From an uncultured Eubacterium sp. (lineage in GTDB: Bacteria > Bacillota > Clostridia > Lachnospirales > Lachnospiraceae): 64,000 nt of DNA. A program made the position numbers and the translations under genes. The number at the start of each line of letters is the position of its first letter. Within the stretch, counting starts at the first letter, position 1. Shown piece by piece: positions 54,245 to 63,945 of this stretch. Below the pieces are notes generated by a model. It was given only the letters and a program-made list of their open reading frames with translations, ran no database searches and had not been told where the DNA came from. The DNA lies in the NCBI GenBank assembly GCA_934351445.1, contig CAKRIZ010000005.1, forward strand, positions 16,422 to 80,421, in the 5' to 3' direction.

Positions 54245-55495
54245 ATGAATCAGAAAATGACACAGGGCATCGCACTGATGATCCTTACAGCCGTACTCGT
54301 ATGCAGTACAGTATTTACAGCAGATAATTACACCGAGGTACCGACAGATGTTGCAGTAGCCGGCAATGCAAAGGCAGGTATTGTTGCCAGCCTTGAACAG
54401 ACTGAGAACGCTATGCTGGATCAGGCACAGCTCGCAGATGTACTTGTGGCAAAGACCGAGACACAGCTTGTTACCGTTGCTTCTAAGAGCGATGTGAGTG
54501 AGACGAGTGATGCGGCAGCCGAACAGGAGGCAGCAGAAGCAGCTGCGATAGAAGAAGATGCAGCAGAAGTCGTAGAGGAAGAACCGGTAGAACTGTCCAA
54601 GACAGAGCAGGAGTGGCAGGATAAGGTGATGGCAGATGTAGATGATTTCCTCTGTATCCGTACAGAGGGTAATGCGGATGCTGAGGTAGTCGGCAAGCTG
54701 TATCCGACATCTGTAGCGACAGTTGTCAAGCAGGGAAAGACCTGGACACAGATCAAGTCCGGTGATGTCAAAGGGTATGTGAAGAACGAATATCTGCTGT
54801 TTGGCATGGATGCATATAATAATGCCAAAAAAGTATGTAAAAAATACGCATATGTGCAGACGAACGGATTGCGTGTCAGAAGCAAGGCAAACGAGGATGC
54901 GCAGGTTATTTCCGTAGCAGATAAAAAAGACCGGCTGCTGTTTAACAAAAAAGCGGATAAAAAGGAAGGCTGGGTAGCCGTTACGGTAAAAGCCGGAAAT
55001 GGATATGTGTCTGCGGATTATGTCAAAGTAAAATTAGGTACAACGGATGCTGTATCAATTGAGGAAGAGATCGCTGCACAGAAAGCAAAGGAAGCCGCAG
55101 AAAGGGCAGCGGCAGCTTCTGCGTCAGTAGCGACACAGCATGAAGCGACCAGCGCATCTGTAGATGATACGACACTGTTAGCAGCTATTATCCAGTGTGA
55201 GGCAGGCAGTGAGTGCTACGAGGGTAAGGTAGCTGTCGGCGCGGTTGTATTGAACCGTGTACGCAGCGGAAGCTATCCGAATTCTATCTCAGGTGTTATC
55301 TATCAGAGAAGTCAGTTCGGACCGGCGAGCAATGGTTCACTTGCCAGAGTTCTGGCGAGCGGCAATATCTCAAGCTCCTGCAGGCAGGCAGCCGCAGATG
55401 CACTCGCAGGCTCAGATCCGACCAGTGGCAGGAAGAATTTTCACCGTGTTGACGGCAGCAATGGACTTGTGATCGGAAATCACGTATTTTTCTAA
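54245..55495 (+). CDS. SleB-type cell-wall hydrolase with SH3 domains
   Basis: A 416-residue secreted protein: signal peptide-like start QGIALMILTAVLVCSTVFTA, an acidic Ala/Glu-rich linker (about 85-125), two bacterial SH3 domains (about 130-190 and 205-270, with LCIRTEGNADAEVVGKLYP and YVQTNGLRVRSKANEDAQVI), and a C-terminal Hydrolase_2 (SleB) domain: TLLAAIIQCEAGSECYEGKV, AVGAVVLNRV, GVIYQRSQFGPASNGSL. The Glu of IQCEAGSE is the likely catalytic residue. SleB-type enzymes cut spore cortex or growing wall. ATG 54245 has GGAGG upstream. Confidence 0.88.
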   Translation: MNQKMTQGIALMILTAVLVCSTVFTADNYTEVPTDVAVAGNAKAGIVASLEQTENAMLDQAQLADVLVAKTETQLVTVASKSDVSETSDAAAEQEAAEAAAIEEDAAEVVEEEPVELSKTEQEWQDKVMADVDDFLCIRTEGNADAEVVGKLYPTSVATVVKQGKTWTQIKSGDVKGYVKNEYLLFGMDAYNNAKKVCKKYAYVQTNGLRVRSKANEDAQVISVADKKDRLLFNKKADKKEGWVAVTVKAGNGYVSADYVKVKLGTTDAVSIEEEIAAQKAKEAAERAAAASASVATQHEATSASVDDTTLLAAIIQCEAGSECYEGKVAVGAVVLNRVRSGSYPNSISGVIYQRSQFGPASNGSLARVLASGNISSSCRQAAADALAGSDPTSGRKNFHRVDGSNGLVIGNHVFF

Positions 55496-55526
55496 ATAAA
55501 AATTCACAGACTATCAGATGAGAAAA

Positions 55527-55562
55527 TAAGAAAAACAACGGCAAGCAGTTGTTTTTCTTATT
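55527..55562 (+). terminator. Terminator after the SleB-like gene
   Basis: TAAGAAAAACAAC (55527-55539) and GTTGTTTTTCTTA (55548-55560) form a perfect 13-bp stem followed by T. Confidence 0.9.
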
Positions 55563-55577
55563 TTTGTTTGCTATAAT
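55549..55577 (+). promoter_or_regulatory. Promoter of the SPFH gene, overlapping the terminator
   Basis: TTGTTT (55549-55554), 17-base spacer, perfect TATAAT (55572-55577). The -35 lies in the right arm of the preceding terminator. Confidence 0.55.
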
Positions 55578-55612
55578 GCGTGTTATACATTTATTATTCA
55601 GGAGGTGTTTTT

Positions 55613-56539
55613 ATGGGACCGATTATAGCGATTGTTATTTTACTGGTGATCGTGTTGCTGATCGTCGTTTCCTGCATAAAGATCGTTCCGCAGGCACATG
55701 CAGTAGTTGTAGAGCGTCTGGGTGGCTATCTGGATACATGGAGCGTTGGTCTGCATTTCAAGGTACCGTTCATTGACCGCATTGCGAAGCGTGTGAACTT
55801 AAAGGAGCAGGTTGTCGATTTCCCGCCCCAGCCGGTAATCACCAAGGATAATGTAACGATGCAGATCGATACGGTTGTTTATTTCCAGATTACAGATCCG
55901 AAGTTGTTTGCATACGGCGTAGAAAATCCGATCATGGCGATTGAGAACCTGACAGCAACGACACTGCGTAATATTATCGGTGATCTCGAGCTGGATGAGA
56001 CATTGACGTCACGTGAGACGATCAATACCAAGATGCGTGCGTCATTGGATGTAGCGACTGATCCGTGGGGTATCAAGGTCAACCGTGTAGAGTTAAAGAA
56101 TATTATTCCGCCTCAGGCGATTCAGGATGCAATGGAGAAGCAGATGAAGGCAGAGCGTGAGCGTCGAGAGGCAATCTTAAAGGCAGAGGGTGAGAAAAAG
56201 TCAACCATCCTCGTAGCAGAAGGAAAGAAAGAATCCGCGATCCTTGATGCAGAGGCTGAGAAGCAGGCGGCAATCCTACGTGCAGAGGCACGCAAGGAAG
56301 CTACGATCCGCGAGGCAGAAGGTCAGGCAGAAGCAATCTTAAAGATCCAGCAGGCAAATGCAGATGGTCTGAGATTCTTAAAGGAGGCGCAGCCTGATGC
56401 CGGTGTACTCCAGCTCAAGAGTCTGGAGGCATTCGCAAAGGCGGCAGACGGCAAGGCAACCAAGATTATTATTCCGTCCGAGATACAGGGCGTAGCTGGT
56501 CTGGCCAAGTCTGTTGTAGAGATCGCGTCTGAAAAATAA
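55613..56539 (+). CDS. SPFH/Band 7 (stomatin-like) membrane protein
   Basis: A 308-residue protein with an N-terminal membrane helix (IIAIVILLVIVLLIVVSCI), an SPFH domain (IVPQAHAVVVERLGGYLDTW, VDFPPQPVITKDNVTMQIDT, TLRNIIGDLELDETLTSRE) and a long Ala/Glu-rich coiled coil (about 180-250) with repeated KAEGEKKS-type units. Such proteins form membrane microdomain scaffolds (QmcA/stomatin type). No NfeD partner is adjacent. ATG 55613 follows AGGAGGTG. Confidence 0.92.
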   Translation: MGPIIAIVILLVIVLLIVVSCIKIVPQAHAVVVERLGGYLDTWSVGLHFKVPFIDRIAKRVNLKEQVVDFPPQPVITKDNVTMQIDTVVYFQITDPKLFAYGVENPIMAIENLTATTLRNIIGDLELDETLTSRETINTKMRASLDVATDPWGIKVNRVELKNIIPPQAIQDAMEKQMKAERERREAILKAEGEKKSTILVAEGKKESAILDAEAEKQAAILRAEARKEATIREAEGQAEAILKIQQANADGLRFLKEAQPDAGVLQLKSLEAFAKAADGKATKIIIPSEIQGVAGLAKSVVEIASEK

Positions 56540-56560
56540 CAGAATATGAGCAACTACGAG

Positions 56561-56587
56561 CGGGCTGCCGGAGCGGTAGCCCGTTTT
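56561..56587 (+). terminator. Terminator after the SPFH gene
   Basis: CGGGCTGCC and GGTAGCCCG form a 9-bp stem (one wobble) followed by TTTT. Confidence 0.85.
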
Positions 56588-56654
56588 GCGGTTGTATACA
56601 TATGGAAAACTTAGCGATACAGAGTGTTTCCGGACATTACAGGAGGAAAAAGAT

Positions 56655-57644
56655 ATGAACTTACAGGGTAGAGATTTTTTAAAATTATTGGACTATACGC
56701 CGGAGGAGATCCTCTATCTCATTGATCTGGCTGCAGAACTGAAGGAAAAGAAGAAAAACGGCATCCCGCATGATGAGCTGCGTGGAAAAAATATCGCATT
56801 GATTTTTGAAAAAACAAGTACAAGAACCCGCTGTTCTTTCGAAGTCGCAGCGCATGATCTCGGTATGCAGGTGACATATCTTGATCCGAGCGGATCGCAG
56901 ATTGGAAAAAAGGAGAGTATCGCAGATACGGCGCGTGTGCTTGGCAGAATGTTTGACGGTATCGAGTACCGCGGATTCGGTCAGGATGTTGTGGAAGAAC
57001 TGGCGCGCTATGCAGATGTTCCGGTATGGAATGGCCTGACCAATGAATTCCATCCCACACAGATGATCGCGGATATGCTCACGGTGCGAGAACACATCGG
57101 CCATCTGAAGGATGTGAAGTTTGTATATATGGGAGACGCACGTTACAACATGGGTAATTCACTGATGGTAACATGTGCGAAACTGGGTATGGATTTTGTC
57201 GCATGTACATCGAGAAAATACTTCCCGGATAAGAAGCTGGTCGGCATCTGTGAGGAGATCGCGAAAAAGACCGGTGCTACGATTACCCTGACTGAGGATG
57301 TAGAGGATGCGACAAAGGATGCAGATGTCATCTATACCGATGTATGGGTATCCATGGGCGAGCCTGCGGAGGTATGGAAAGAGCGTATCGATGAGTTGCA
57401 GCCGTATCAGGTGAATGCAGCAGCGATGGGCAACGCGAAACCGACAGCTATTTTTATGCACTGTCTGCCTGCGTTCCATGACCTGAAGACGACGATCGGA
57501 CGCGAAGTCTATGAGAAATTCGGTCTTTCCGAGCTGGAAGTCACCGATGAAGTATTCGAGAGTGAGCAGTCAGTCGTATTTGATGAGGCAGAGAACCGTA
57601 TGCATACGATCAAGGCGATCATGTATGCGACGATGCCCAGATAA
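56655..57644 (+). CDS. argF: Ornithine carbamoyltransferase
   Basis: Joins ornithine and carbamoyl phosphate to citrulline, or runs the reverse reaction in arginine catabolism. The 329-residue protein has the carbamoyl-phosphate loop STRTR (in [20 protein letters not shown]), the HPTQ motif ([13 protein letters not shown]), the ornithine-binding DVWVSMG and HCLPAFH. ATG 56655 is 8 bases after AGGAGG. No other arginine gene is adjacent, so anabolic and catabolic roles cannot be told apart. Confidence 0.95.
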   Translation: MNLQGRDFLKLLDYTPEEILYLIDLAAELKEKKKNGIPHDELRGKNIALIFEKTSTRTRCSFEVAAHDLGMQVTYLDPSGSQIGKKESIADTARVLGRMFDGIEYRGFGQDVVEELARYADVPVWNGLTNEFHPTQMIADMLTVREHIGHLKDVKFVYMGDARYNMGNSLMVTCAKLGMDFVACTSRKYFPDKKLVGICEEIAKKTGATITLTEDVEDATKDADVIYTDVWVSMGEPAEVWKERIDELQPYQVNAAAMGNAKPTAIFMHCLPAFHDLKTTIGREVYEKFGLSELEVTDEVFESEQSVVFDEAENRMHTIKAIMYATMPR

Positions 57645-57657
57645 GGCGAAGGAGTGA

Positions 57658-58647
57658 ATGGTCTTGAAAGCAAAAATCTTACAGGCATTGCGCGATGCGC
57701 AGGGTTATGTATCCGGGCAGCAGCTCTGTGAGCAGTTTGGCGTATCACGCACCGCAGTCTGGAAAGCAGTCAACCAACTGCGTGAGATGGGATATGAGAT
57801 TGATTCCGTTCCAAATAAAGGCTATTGCATCCGCAGCGCACCGGATCTGTTAAACAAAAATGAATTGGAGAGCATTCGAAAGACCACATGGATTGGTTCG
57901 AGACTCGAATGTTTTGATGTGATTGGGTCTACGAATACGACTGCAATGCAGATGGCAGAAGATGGCGCGCCGCATGGAACGCTCGTTGTGGCAGATCGTC
58001 AGGACAGCGGAAAAGGTAGGCGTGGACGCACATGGATTGTTCCGGCCGGTATCGCGATCGCTATGAGTATCGTGTTGAAACCGGAGGGACTGCTGCCGGA
58101 GCATGCCCCGCAGCTGACACTGGTTACTGCACTGGCAGTCGCACATGCGATCGAACAACAGACCGGACTGTCGGTACAGATCAAATGGCCGAATGATATT
58201 GTGATAGATGGAAAAAAAGTATGCGGAATACTCACAGAGATGAGCACGCAGATCGATTATATCAACCATATTGTGGTCGGTATCGGTATCAATGTGCATA
58301 ATGAGCAGTTTCCGGAAGAACTTATCGACCGCGCAACCAGCCTGTATCTAGCTTCTGGTGGCAGACATTACAGTCGTGCGGCGCTTGTAGAGGCAGTCTG
58401 TGAGCAGTTTGAATATTTTTATGGGATATTCATGCGCACACAGGATATGGGCAGCTTGAAAGAAGTATATGATGACTGCCTCGTCAATCGGGGCAGAACC
58501 GTGCGTATTCTTGATCCAAAGGGAGAATATGAAGGAGTCGCACTGGGCATCACACCACAGGGGGCGCTGGAAGTAGATACTGCAGACGGACGGCGGCTGG
58601 TCGATTCCGGAGAAGTGTCGGTGAGAGGAGTATACGGATATGTTTGA
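57658..58647 (+). CDS. birA: Biotin-protein ligase and biotin repressor
   Basis: The 329-residue bifunctional form: an N-terminal winged helix-turn-helix (QQLCEQFGVSRTAVWKAVNQLREMG, residues about 20-45), then the ligase domain with GSTNTTAMQMA, DRQDSGKGRRGRTWI (biotinyl-AMP loop), QIKWPNDIVIDGKKVCGIL, and a C-terminal SH3-like domain. It can therefore repress biotin genes as well as biotinylate carboxylases. ATG 57658 is close to AAGGAG (3 bases); the TTG at 57664 has better spacing and may be the real start. It overlaps the next gene by 8 bases. Confidence 0.93.
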   Translation: MVLKAKILQALRDAQGYVSGQQLCEQFGVSRTAVWKAVNQLREMGYEIDSVPNKGYCIRSAPDLLNKNELESIRKTTWIGSRLECFDVIGSTNTTAMQMAEDGAPHGTLVVADRQDSGKGRRGRTWIVPAGIAIAMSIVLKPEGLLPEHAPQLTLVTALAVAHAIEQQTGLSVQIKWPNDIVIDGKKVCGILTEMSTQIDYINHIVVGIGINVHNEQFPEELIDRATSLYLASGGRHYSRAALVEAVCEQFEYFYGIFMRTQDMGSLKEVYDDCLVNRGRTVRILDPKGEYEGVALGITPQGALEVDTADGRRLVDSGEVSVRGVYGYV

Positions 58648-58978
58648 GAGTGACGAGATCGTTTTGTGTGGAGCGAGCTCTTATACGAAAAAATATTATT
58701 TAAACGAGAATTTTGACGGATTGCCGGAGAGTATTAAGGATGAACTGAAGATCATGTGTGTGCTCTATACCGAGGATGTCGGAGGCACGCTTCAGTTAGT
58801 GTATGATGAGGACGGCAATCTGGAGTTCCGGACAGAGGCCGAGGACGGTGATCTGCTCTATGATGAGATCGGCAGTGTGCTCAAGATCAAGCAGCTGCAA
58901 AATACAAAAAGAGAATTACTCGAAGCATTGGAATTGTATTTCCGGGTATTCTTTTTGGGTGAGGAAATGGAGGAATAG
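58640..58978 (+). CDS. DUF6145-like small acidic protein
   Basis: A 112-residue acidic cytoplasmic protein ([23 protein letters not shown], then [24 protein letters not shown] [20 protein letters not shown]). No known function. The name is from memory of a family found between birA and coaX in Lachnospiraceae. It overlaps birA and is 2 bases before coaX, so it is co-expressed with cofactor genes. Confidence 0.6.
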   Translation: MFESDEIVLCGASSYTKKYYLNENFDGLPESIKDELKIMCVLYTEDVGGTLQLVYDEDGNLEFRTEAEDGDLLYDEIGSVLKIKQLQNTKRELLEALELYFRVFFLGEEMEE

Positions 58979-58980
58979 TC

Positions 58981-59751
58981 ATGCTGTTGGCATTGGATGT
59001 AGGAAATACAAATATTACGATCGGTGTATTCGACGGAACCAAGCTGCTGCGTACATTGCGTGTCACGACCAAGCTGCCGCGTACATCGGATGAATACGGT
59101 ATTTTGATCAAGAGTCTGTTGCGCGAAAACGATATCGACCCGGATCGGATCGATGCGACGATTGTATCCTCGGTTGTACCGGCGGTGATGTATTCGCTGC
59201 GCAATGGATTGTACAAATATTTTCATGTGGAGCCGTTGATCGTAGAACCGGGCATCAAAACAGGTATCCGGATCGTCACCGATCATCCCGCACAGATCGG
59301 TGCAGACCGCATCGTGGATGCGGTAGGAGCTTATGAAAAATATGGCGGACCGGTGCTGGTACTCGACTTCGGAACAGCTACAACTTATGATCTGGTGGAT
59401 GATAAGGGACAGTTTGTCAGCGTTATTATCGCGCCAGGTATCCGTACATCGGGAAAAGCACTGTGGCAGGATGCCGCAAAGCTCCCGGAGATTGAGATCA
59501 AGAAGCCAAAGAGCATATTGGCGAAGGAGACGATCAGCAGTATGCAGGCGGGACTCGTCTATGGGCAGATCGGACAGACCGAATATATTATCAAAAAAGT
59601 GCGTGAAGAGTCCGGATTTGACAACCTGAAGGTCGTAGCGACAGGTGGACTCGGTGCGATGATCGCGGCCGAAACGACAGCCATCGACATCTATGATGCC
59701 AATCTGACACTGGATGGCATGCGCCTGATCTATGAAAAGCAAAAGAGGTAG
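58981..59751 (+). CDS. coaX: Type III pantothenate kinase
   Basis: Phosphorylates pantothenate in the first step of coenzyme A synthesis. The 256-residue ASKHA-fold protein starts [18 protein letters not shown] (phosphate loop with Asp6), and has [12 protein letters not shown] and [14 protein letters not shown]. All marks of the CoaX type are present. It is followed 5 bases later by dusB. Confidence 0.95.
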   Translation: MLLALDVGNTNITIGVFDGTKLLRTLRVTTKLPRTSDEYGILIKSLLRENDIDPDRIDATIVSSVVPAVMYSLRNGLYKYFHVEPLIVEPGIKTGIRIVTDHPAQIGADRIVDAVGAYEKYGGPVLVLDFGTATTYDLVDDKGQFVSVIIAPGIRTSGKALWQDAAKLPEIEIKKPKSILAKETISSMQAGLVYGQIGQTEYIIKKVREESGFDNLKVVATGGLGAMIAAETTAIDIYDANLTLDGMRLIYEKQKR

Positions 59752-59756
59752 AGACA

Positions 59757-60740
59757 TTGCAGACGCTTCAGATCGGAAATGTAACATTAAAAAATAATCT
59801 GATATTAGGACCAATGGCAGGCGTGACAGACCTGCCGTTTCGTCTGTTGTGCGCTGAGCAGGGCGCGGGACTGCTCTGTATGGAGATGGTCAGCGCCAAG
59901 GCGATCTTATATAATAATAAAAATACGCGGGCAATGCTCACAATCGATGAACGCGAACATCCGGTATCATTACAGTTGTTTGGTTCAGATCCGCAGATCA
60001 TGGGCGATATCGCCAGACGGCTCGAGGATGAAGGCGTACCGTTCGATATCTTAGATATCAACATGGGGTGTCCGGTGCCAAAAGTCGTGAACAACGGCGA
60101 GGGTTCGGCACTGATGCGGCAGCCGCTGCTCGCAGGGCAGATCGTAGAGGCGATGGCGCGGGCAACGAGCCGGCCGGTCACGGTGAAGATCCGTAAAGGC
60201 TTTGATGATGAACACGTGAATGCACCGGAGATGGCATACATCGCGCAGGAATCAGGTGCAGCGGCGGTCGCTGTGCATGGACGGACGAGAGAGCAGTATT
60301 ATTCCGGCAAGGCAGACTGGTCAATCATCCGCAGGGTAAAGGAGCGTGTGCATATCCCGGTCATCGGAAATGGCGATATACTCACTGCAGCTGATGCGGT
60401 CCGTATGCGGGAGGAGACCGGCTGTGATGGATATATGATCGCACGCGGTGCGCAGGGAAATCCGTGGATTTTTGCCCAGATCCTGCATGAGTGGGAGACC
60501 GGGAAACCGCTGGAGAAGCCGGCCTTGCAGGAGATGGCAGATATGATGCTGCGCCATGCGCGGATGCAGATCGAGTTCAAGGGAGAGTATGTCGGTATCC
60601 GGGAGATGCGCAAACATGCGGCATGGTATACCGCAGGATATCATGGAGCGAGTCATGTCAGACGTGCGCTCAGTGAAGTGGAAAGTTACCCACAATTAGA
60701 GGAACTTATGCACAAATTTGTTGTGGATTGTGGACAGTGA
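59757..60740 (+). CDS. dusB: tRNA-dihydrouridine synthase (TTG start)
   Basis: Reduces uridine to dihydrouridine in tRNA using FMN. The 327-residue protein shows LGPMAGVTDLPFRLLC, DINMGCPVPKVVNNGEGSALM with the catalytic Cys, VKIRKGFDDEH, VHGRTREQYYSGKADW and IGNGDI. The C-terminal helical domain (EFKGEYVGIREMRKHAAWYT) is complete. TTG 59757 follows AAGAGGTAGAG. It is the last gene of the birA-coaX unit. Confidence 0.94.
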   Translation: MQTLQIGNVTLKNNLILGPMAGVTDLPFRLLCAEQGAGLLCMEMVSAKAILYNNKNTRAMLTIDEREHPVSLQLFGSDPQIMGDIARRLEDEGVPFDILDINMGCPVPKVVNNGEGSALMRQPLLAGQIVEAMARATSRPVTVKIRKGFDDEHVNAPEMAYIAQESGAAAVAVHGRTREQYYSGKADWSIIRRVKERVHIPVIGNGDILTAADAVRMREETGCDGYMIARGAQGNPWIFAQILHEWETGKPLEKPALQEMADMMLRHARMQIEFKGEYVGIREMRKHAAWYTAGYHGASHVRRALSEVESYPQLEELMHKFVVDCGQ

Positions 60741-60792
60741 CGCCATAAGGCGCGGACGGTTGCCAAAAACATCATGCCAAGGCGCGCAATCC

Positions 60793-60821
60793 TTGACAGT
60801 ACAGGTACTTTCAGCTATAAT
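60793..60821 (+). promoter_or_regulatory. Sigma-A promoter of greA-lysS
   Basis: Perfect TTGACA (60793-60798), 17-base spacer, perfect TATAAT (60816-60821), about 50 bases before greA. Confidence 0.9.
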
Positions 60822-60875
60822 ACATGGGTTAAATGGGATTTTTTTAATTTAAAATATAGAAAGGTAAAGCGTAAA

Positions 60876-61355
60876 ATGGCAAAGAAAAACATTTTAACTT
60901 ACGAAGGCTTACAGAAATTAGAGCAGGAACTGCAGGATTTAAAGGTCGTAAAGCGTCGCGAGATCGCACAGAAGATCAAAGAAGCACGTGAGCAGGGCGA
61001 CTTATCAGAGAACGCAGAGTATGATGCAGCAAAGGATGAGCAGCGTGATATTGAGGCGCGTATTGAAGAGATCGAGATGATCTTAAAGAACGCAGAAGTA
61101 GTCGTAGAGGATGAAGTCGATTTAGACAAGATCAGCGTTGGCTGTAAAGTACGTATCCTGGATGTAGAATTTGACGAGGAGCTCGAGTACAAGATCGTAG
61201 GTTCTACTGAGGCAAACAGCTTAAAGGGCAAGATCTCCAATGAATCACCGCTTGGACACGCGTTGTTAGGAGCCACTGTCGGACAGATCGTCACAGTCGA
61301 GGCCCCGGTCGGAGAGTTATCTTATAAGGTATTAGAGATCCAGAGATCCAACTAA
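60876..61355 (+). CDS. greA: Transcript cleavage factor GreA
   Basis: Rescues backtracked RNA polymerase by stimulating RNA cleavage. The 159-residue protein has the N-terminal coiled coil with [20 protein letters not shown], whose acidic tip carries the catalytic DxxE-type residues, and the C-terminal globular domain ending [14 protein letters not shown] 60876 is chosen by homology ([11 protein letters not shown]); AAAGGTAAAG lies upstream. lysS follows after 19 bases in the same transcript. Confidence 0.96.
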   Translation: MAKKNILTYEGLQKLEQELQDLKVVKRREIAQKIKEAREQGDLSENAEYDAAKDEQRDIEARIEEIEMILKNAEVVVEDEVDLDKISVGCKVRILDVEFDEELEYKIVGSTEANSLKGKISNESPLGHALLGATVGQIVTVEAPVGELSYKVLEIQRSN

Positions 61356-61374
61356 TCATCAATCGGAGGAAAAC

Positions 61375-63426
61375 ATGGCAGAAAAAAATCAGCAGAATGG
61401 CGGACAGCAGCAGGATACCAACCAGCTTTTAAAGGTACGTCGTGATAAATTCAAGGATCTGCAGAACGCAGGGAAAGATCCTTTTACCATTACAAAGTAT
61501 GATCAGACACATCACAGTACAGATGTAAAGGAACTCTACACCAAGCACGAGGAAGAACTGCTCGCAGGCAGACCCGCACCGGATGTAGAAGGACTGGATG
61601 ATGCACAGAAAAAAGAAGTTGTAAATAACGATTACAACGAGCGAAGAGCGATCATGGACGCATCACCGATCCATGTCAGCATCGCAGGACGCATGATGTT
61701 TAAGCGTGTGATGGGTAAGGCATCCTTCTGCAATATTCAGGACTTAAAGGGAAATATTCAGGTATATGTGGCACGTGATGCGATTGGTGAAGAACCCTAT
61801 GCGGATTTCAAAAAGTCAGATATCGGTGACATCTATGGTGTGAAGGGTTATGCATTCCGTACCAAGACCGGAGAGATCTCTATCCATGCAGAGGAGATGA
61901 CACTGCTGACCAAATCACTGCAGATTCTGCCGGAGAAGTTCCACGGACTGACTGATACAGATACCCGCTATCGTCAGAGATATGTAGATCTGATCATGAA
62001 TCAGGACAGCAAGGAAGTATTTATCAAGCGTTCACGCATTATCAAGGAGATCCGTAACTTCCTCGATGGACGTGACTTTATGGAAGTAGAGACTCCGATG
62101 CTCGTATCCAATGCAGGCGGAGCAGCGGCGAGACCGTTTGATACACATTACAATGCATTAAATGAGGACGTAAAGCTGCGTATCTCGCTCGAACTGTATT
62201 TAAAGAGACTGATCGTGGGCGGTTTAGAGCGCGTATATGAGATTGGACGTGTATTCCGTAACGAAGGTGTAGACACCCGTCACAATCCTGAGTTTACCCT
62301 GATGGAGTTGTATCAGGCATATACTGATTACAACGGCATGATGGAACTGACCGAGAGCATGTTCCGCTATCTGGCAGAAAAGGTATGCGGATCAACTAAG
62401 ATCAGCTACAACGGCATTGAGATCGATCTCGGCAAGCCCTTCGAGCGGCTGACCATGAATGATGCGATCAAGAAATATGCAGGCATTGACTTTGATGCAG
62501 TCGCAGACGATGCAGCGGCAAAGAAGCTCGCAGATGAACATCATATCGAATACGAGGAGCGCCATACAAAGGGTGACATTGTGAACCTGTTCTTTGAGGA
62601 ATATTGTGAGAAAGAACTGATTCAGCCGACATTTATCATGGATCACCCGATCGAGATCTCGCCGCTGACAAAAAAGAAGCCGTCAGATCCGACAAAGGTA
62701 GAGCGTTTCGAGTTGTTTATCAATACATGGGAGATGTGTAATGCATATTCCGAGCTGAACGACCCGATCGATCAGCGTGAGCGTTTCGCTGCACAGGATG
62801 CTGCATTCGAGGCAGGAGATGAGGAGGCCAATCATACAGACGAAGATTTCCTGAATGCACTGGAGATCGGTATGCCGCCCACAGGAGGCATCGGTTACGG
62901 TATTGACCGTCTCGTCATGCTGCTGACAGATTCACAGGCGATCCGTGATGTATTGTTGTTCCCGACGATGAAGTCATTAGACGCTGACAAGAAATCTGCG
63001 AAGTCAGAAAACAGCACTTCCACAGCAGCACCGGAGAAAGAAGAAGTTATCGACTTCTCCAAGGTAAAGGTAGAGCCTTTATTTGAGGAATTTGTTGATT
63101 TCGATACTTTCAGCAAGTCAGATTTCAGAGCTGTAAAGGTTAAAGCTTGTGAAGCTGTTAAGAAATCCAAGAAGCTGTTACAGTTCACTCTGGATGATGG
63201 AACAGGCACAGATCGTACGATTTTAAGCGGTATTCACGCTTATTACGAGCCAGAAGAACTGGTTGGAAAGACCTTAATTGCGATCACTAACCTGCCACCA
63301 AGAGCTATGATGGGAATTGAATCCTGTGGAATGCTTCTCAGTGCAATCCATGAGGAAGAGGGCGAAGAAAAACTTCATCTTCTGATGGTTGATAACCATA
63401 TCCCGGCTGGTGCAAAGCTGTACTAA
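61375..63426 (+). CDS. lysS: Lysyl-tRNA synthetase (class II) fused to a tRNA-binding domain
   Basis: Charges tRNA-Lys. Residues about 95-200 are the OB anticodon domain ([20 protein letters not shown]); the class II core follows with motif 2 [20 protein letters not shown] and motif 3 [17 protein letters not shown]. After a Ser/Glu linker (about 545-565), residues 570-683 form an EMAP/Trbp111-type tRNA-binding domain ([35 protein letters not shown]), like that at the C-terminus of MetRS. Total 683 residues against about 500 for plain LysRS. From about 63040 codon use turns to GTT/GCT/TTA, unlike the body of the gene. Confidence 0.95.
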   Translation: MAEKNQQNGGQQQDTNQLLKVRRDKFKDLQNAGKDPFTITKYDQTHHSTDVKELYTKHEEELLAGRPAPDVEGLDDAQKKEVVNNDYNERRAIMDASPIHVSIAGRMMFKRVMGKASFCNIQDLKGNIQVYVARDAIGEEPYADFKKSDIGDIYGVKGYAFRTKTGEISIHAEEMTLLTKSLQILPEKFHGLTDTDTRYRQRYVDLIMNQDSKEVFIKRSRIIKEIRNFLDGRDFMEVETPMLVSNAGGAAARPFDTHYNALNEDVKLRISLELYLKRLIVGGLERVYEIGRVFRNEGVDTRHNPEFTLMELYQAYTDYNGMMELTESMFRYLAEKVCGSTKISYNGIEIDLGKPFERLTMNDAIKKYAGIDFDAVADDAAAKKLADEHHIEYEERHTKGDIVNLFFEEYCEKELIQPTFIMDHPIEISPLTKKKPSDPTKVERFELFINTWEMCNAYSELNDPIDQRERFAAQDAAFEAGDEEANHTDEDFLNALEIGMPPTGGIGYGIDRLVMLLTDSQAIRDVLLFPTMKSLDADKKSAKSENSTSTAAPEKEEVIDFSKVKVEPLFEEFVDFDTFSKSDFRAVKVKACEAVKKSKKLLQFTLDDGTGTDRTILSGIHAYYEPEELVGKTLIAITNLPPRAMMGIESCGMLLSAIHEEEGEEKLHLLMVDNHIPAGAKLY

Positions 63427-63467
63427 AATTAAATATAAAATGTCTAAAACCATGATGTCAGACCGCA

Positions 63468-63489
63468 TTTGACAACAATTTGACAACAA
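63468..63489. repeat. Two tandem 11-bp repeats after lysS
   Basis: TTTGACAACAA occurs twice without a gap (63468-63478 and 63479-63489), 40 bases after the lysS stop, at the edge of the element-like genes. Confidence 0.7.
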
Positions 63490-63567
63490 AATTTGGGAGA
63501 ATGATGAATCGTTATGAAGCATGACGAATTTCAGGTGAAAGGGCACAGGTTTGGGCAATGAAGTATG

Positions 63568-63604
63568 AGCACTTCTTAGAGTTAATCTAAGAGGTGCTTT
63601 TTTT
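63568..63604 (+). terminator. Terminator before the DUF6462-like gene
   Basis: AGCACTTCTTAGA and TCTAAGAGGTGCT form a 13-bp stem with one T-G pair, followed by seven T. Confidence 0.88.
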
Positions 63605-63675
63605 CGTCCCTGGAAAGTTATATTCCGGCAGTCAGCTTCTGTAAAACAGTAAATCTAATTTTGGAGGAAAACATC

Positions 63676-63945
63676 ATGGGTGAAAGTTATAAACCAATTA
63701 CAAGTATGAAGGAAGTACCAGAGCAGCTTAGAAAATTACGCAGACAGTATCTGCGCTATCAACAGGCAGAAATCATTTACAGTATCTCCCATAAGAAACT
63801 TTTGGAGCTTGCAAGTGATGCAGGTGCAATTTACAGAATAGATGGAACGGTACTGATTAACAAGGATATTTTTGATACTTATCTGGAACGATTCCATGAA
63901 CCGGCGACAGGAAAAGGTAAGGAGGAAATGACAGATGAGCGGTAA
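63676..63945 (+). CDS. DUF6462-like small protein of an integrative element
   Basis: An 89-residue protein (SYKPITSMKEVPEQLRKLRR, AEIIYSISHKKLLELASDAG, AIYRIDGTVLINKDIFDTYL). The middle has a helix-turn-helix/excisionase-like look: short helices followed by a wing with Tyr-Arg-Ile-Asp-Gly. Similar proteins (DUF6462, name from memory) occur in conjugative elements of Lachnospiraceae. ATG 63676 follows GGAGG. It overlaps the next gene by 11 bases. Confidence 0.6.
   Translation: MGESYKPITSMKEVPEQLRKLRRQYLRYQQAEIIYSISHKKLLELASDAGAIYRIDGTVLINKDIFDTYLERFHEPATGKGKEEMTDER

Noticed and set aside
61356-61374. T-box or lysine riboswitch before lysS
   Set aside because: Only 19 bases separate greA and lysS and the shared promoter leader is short.
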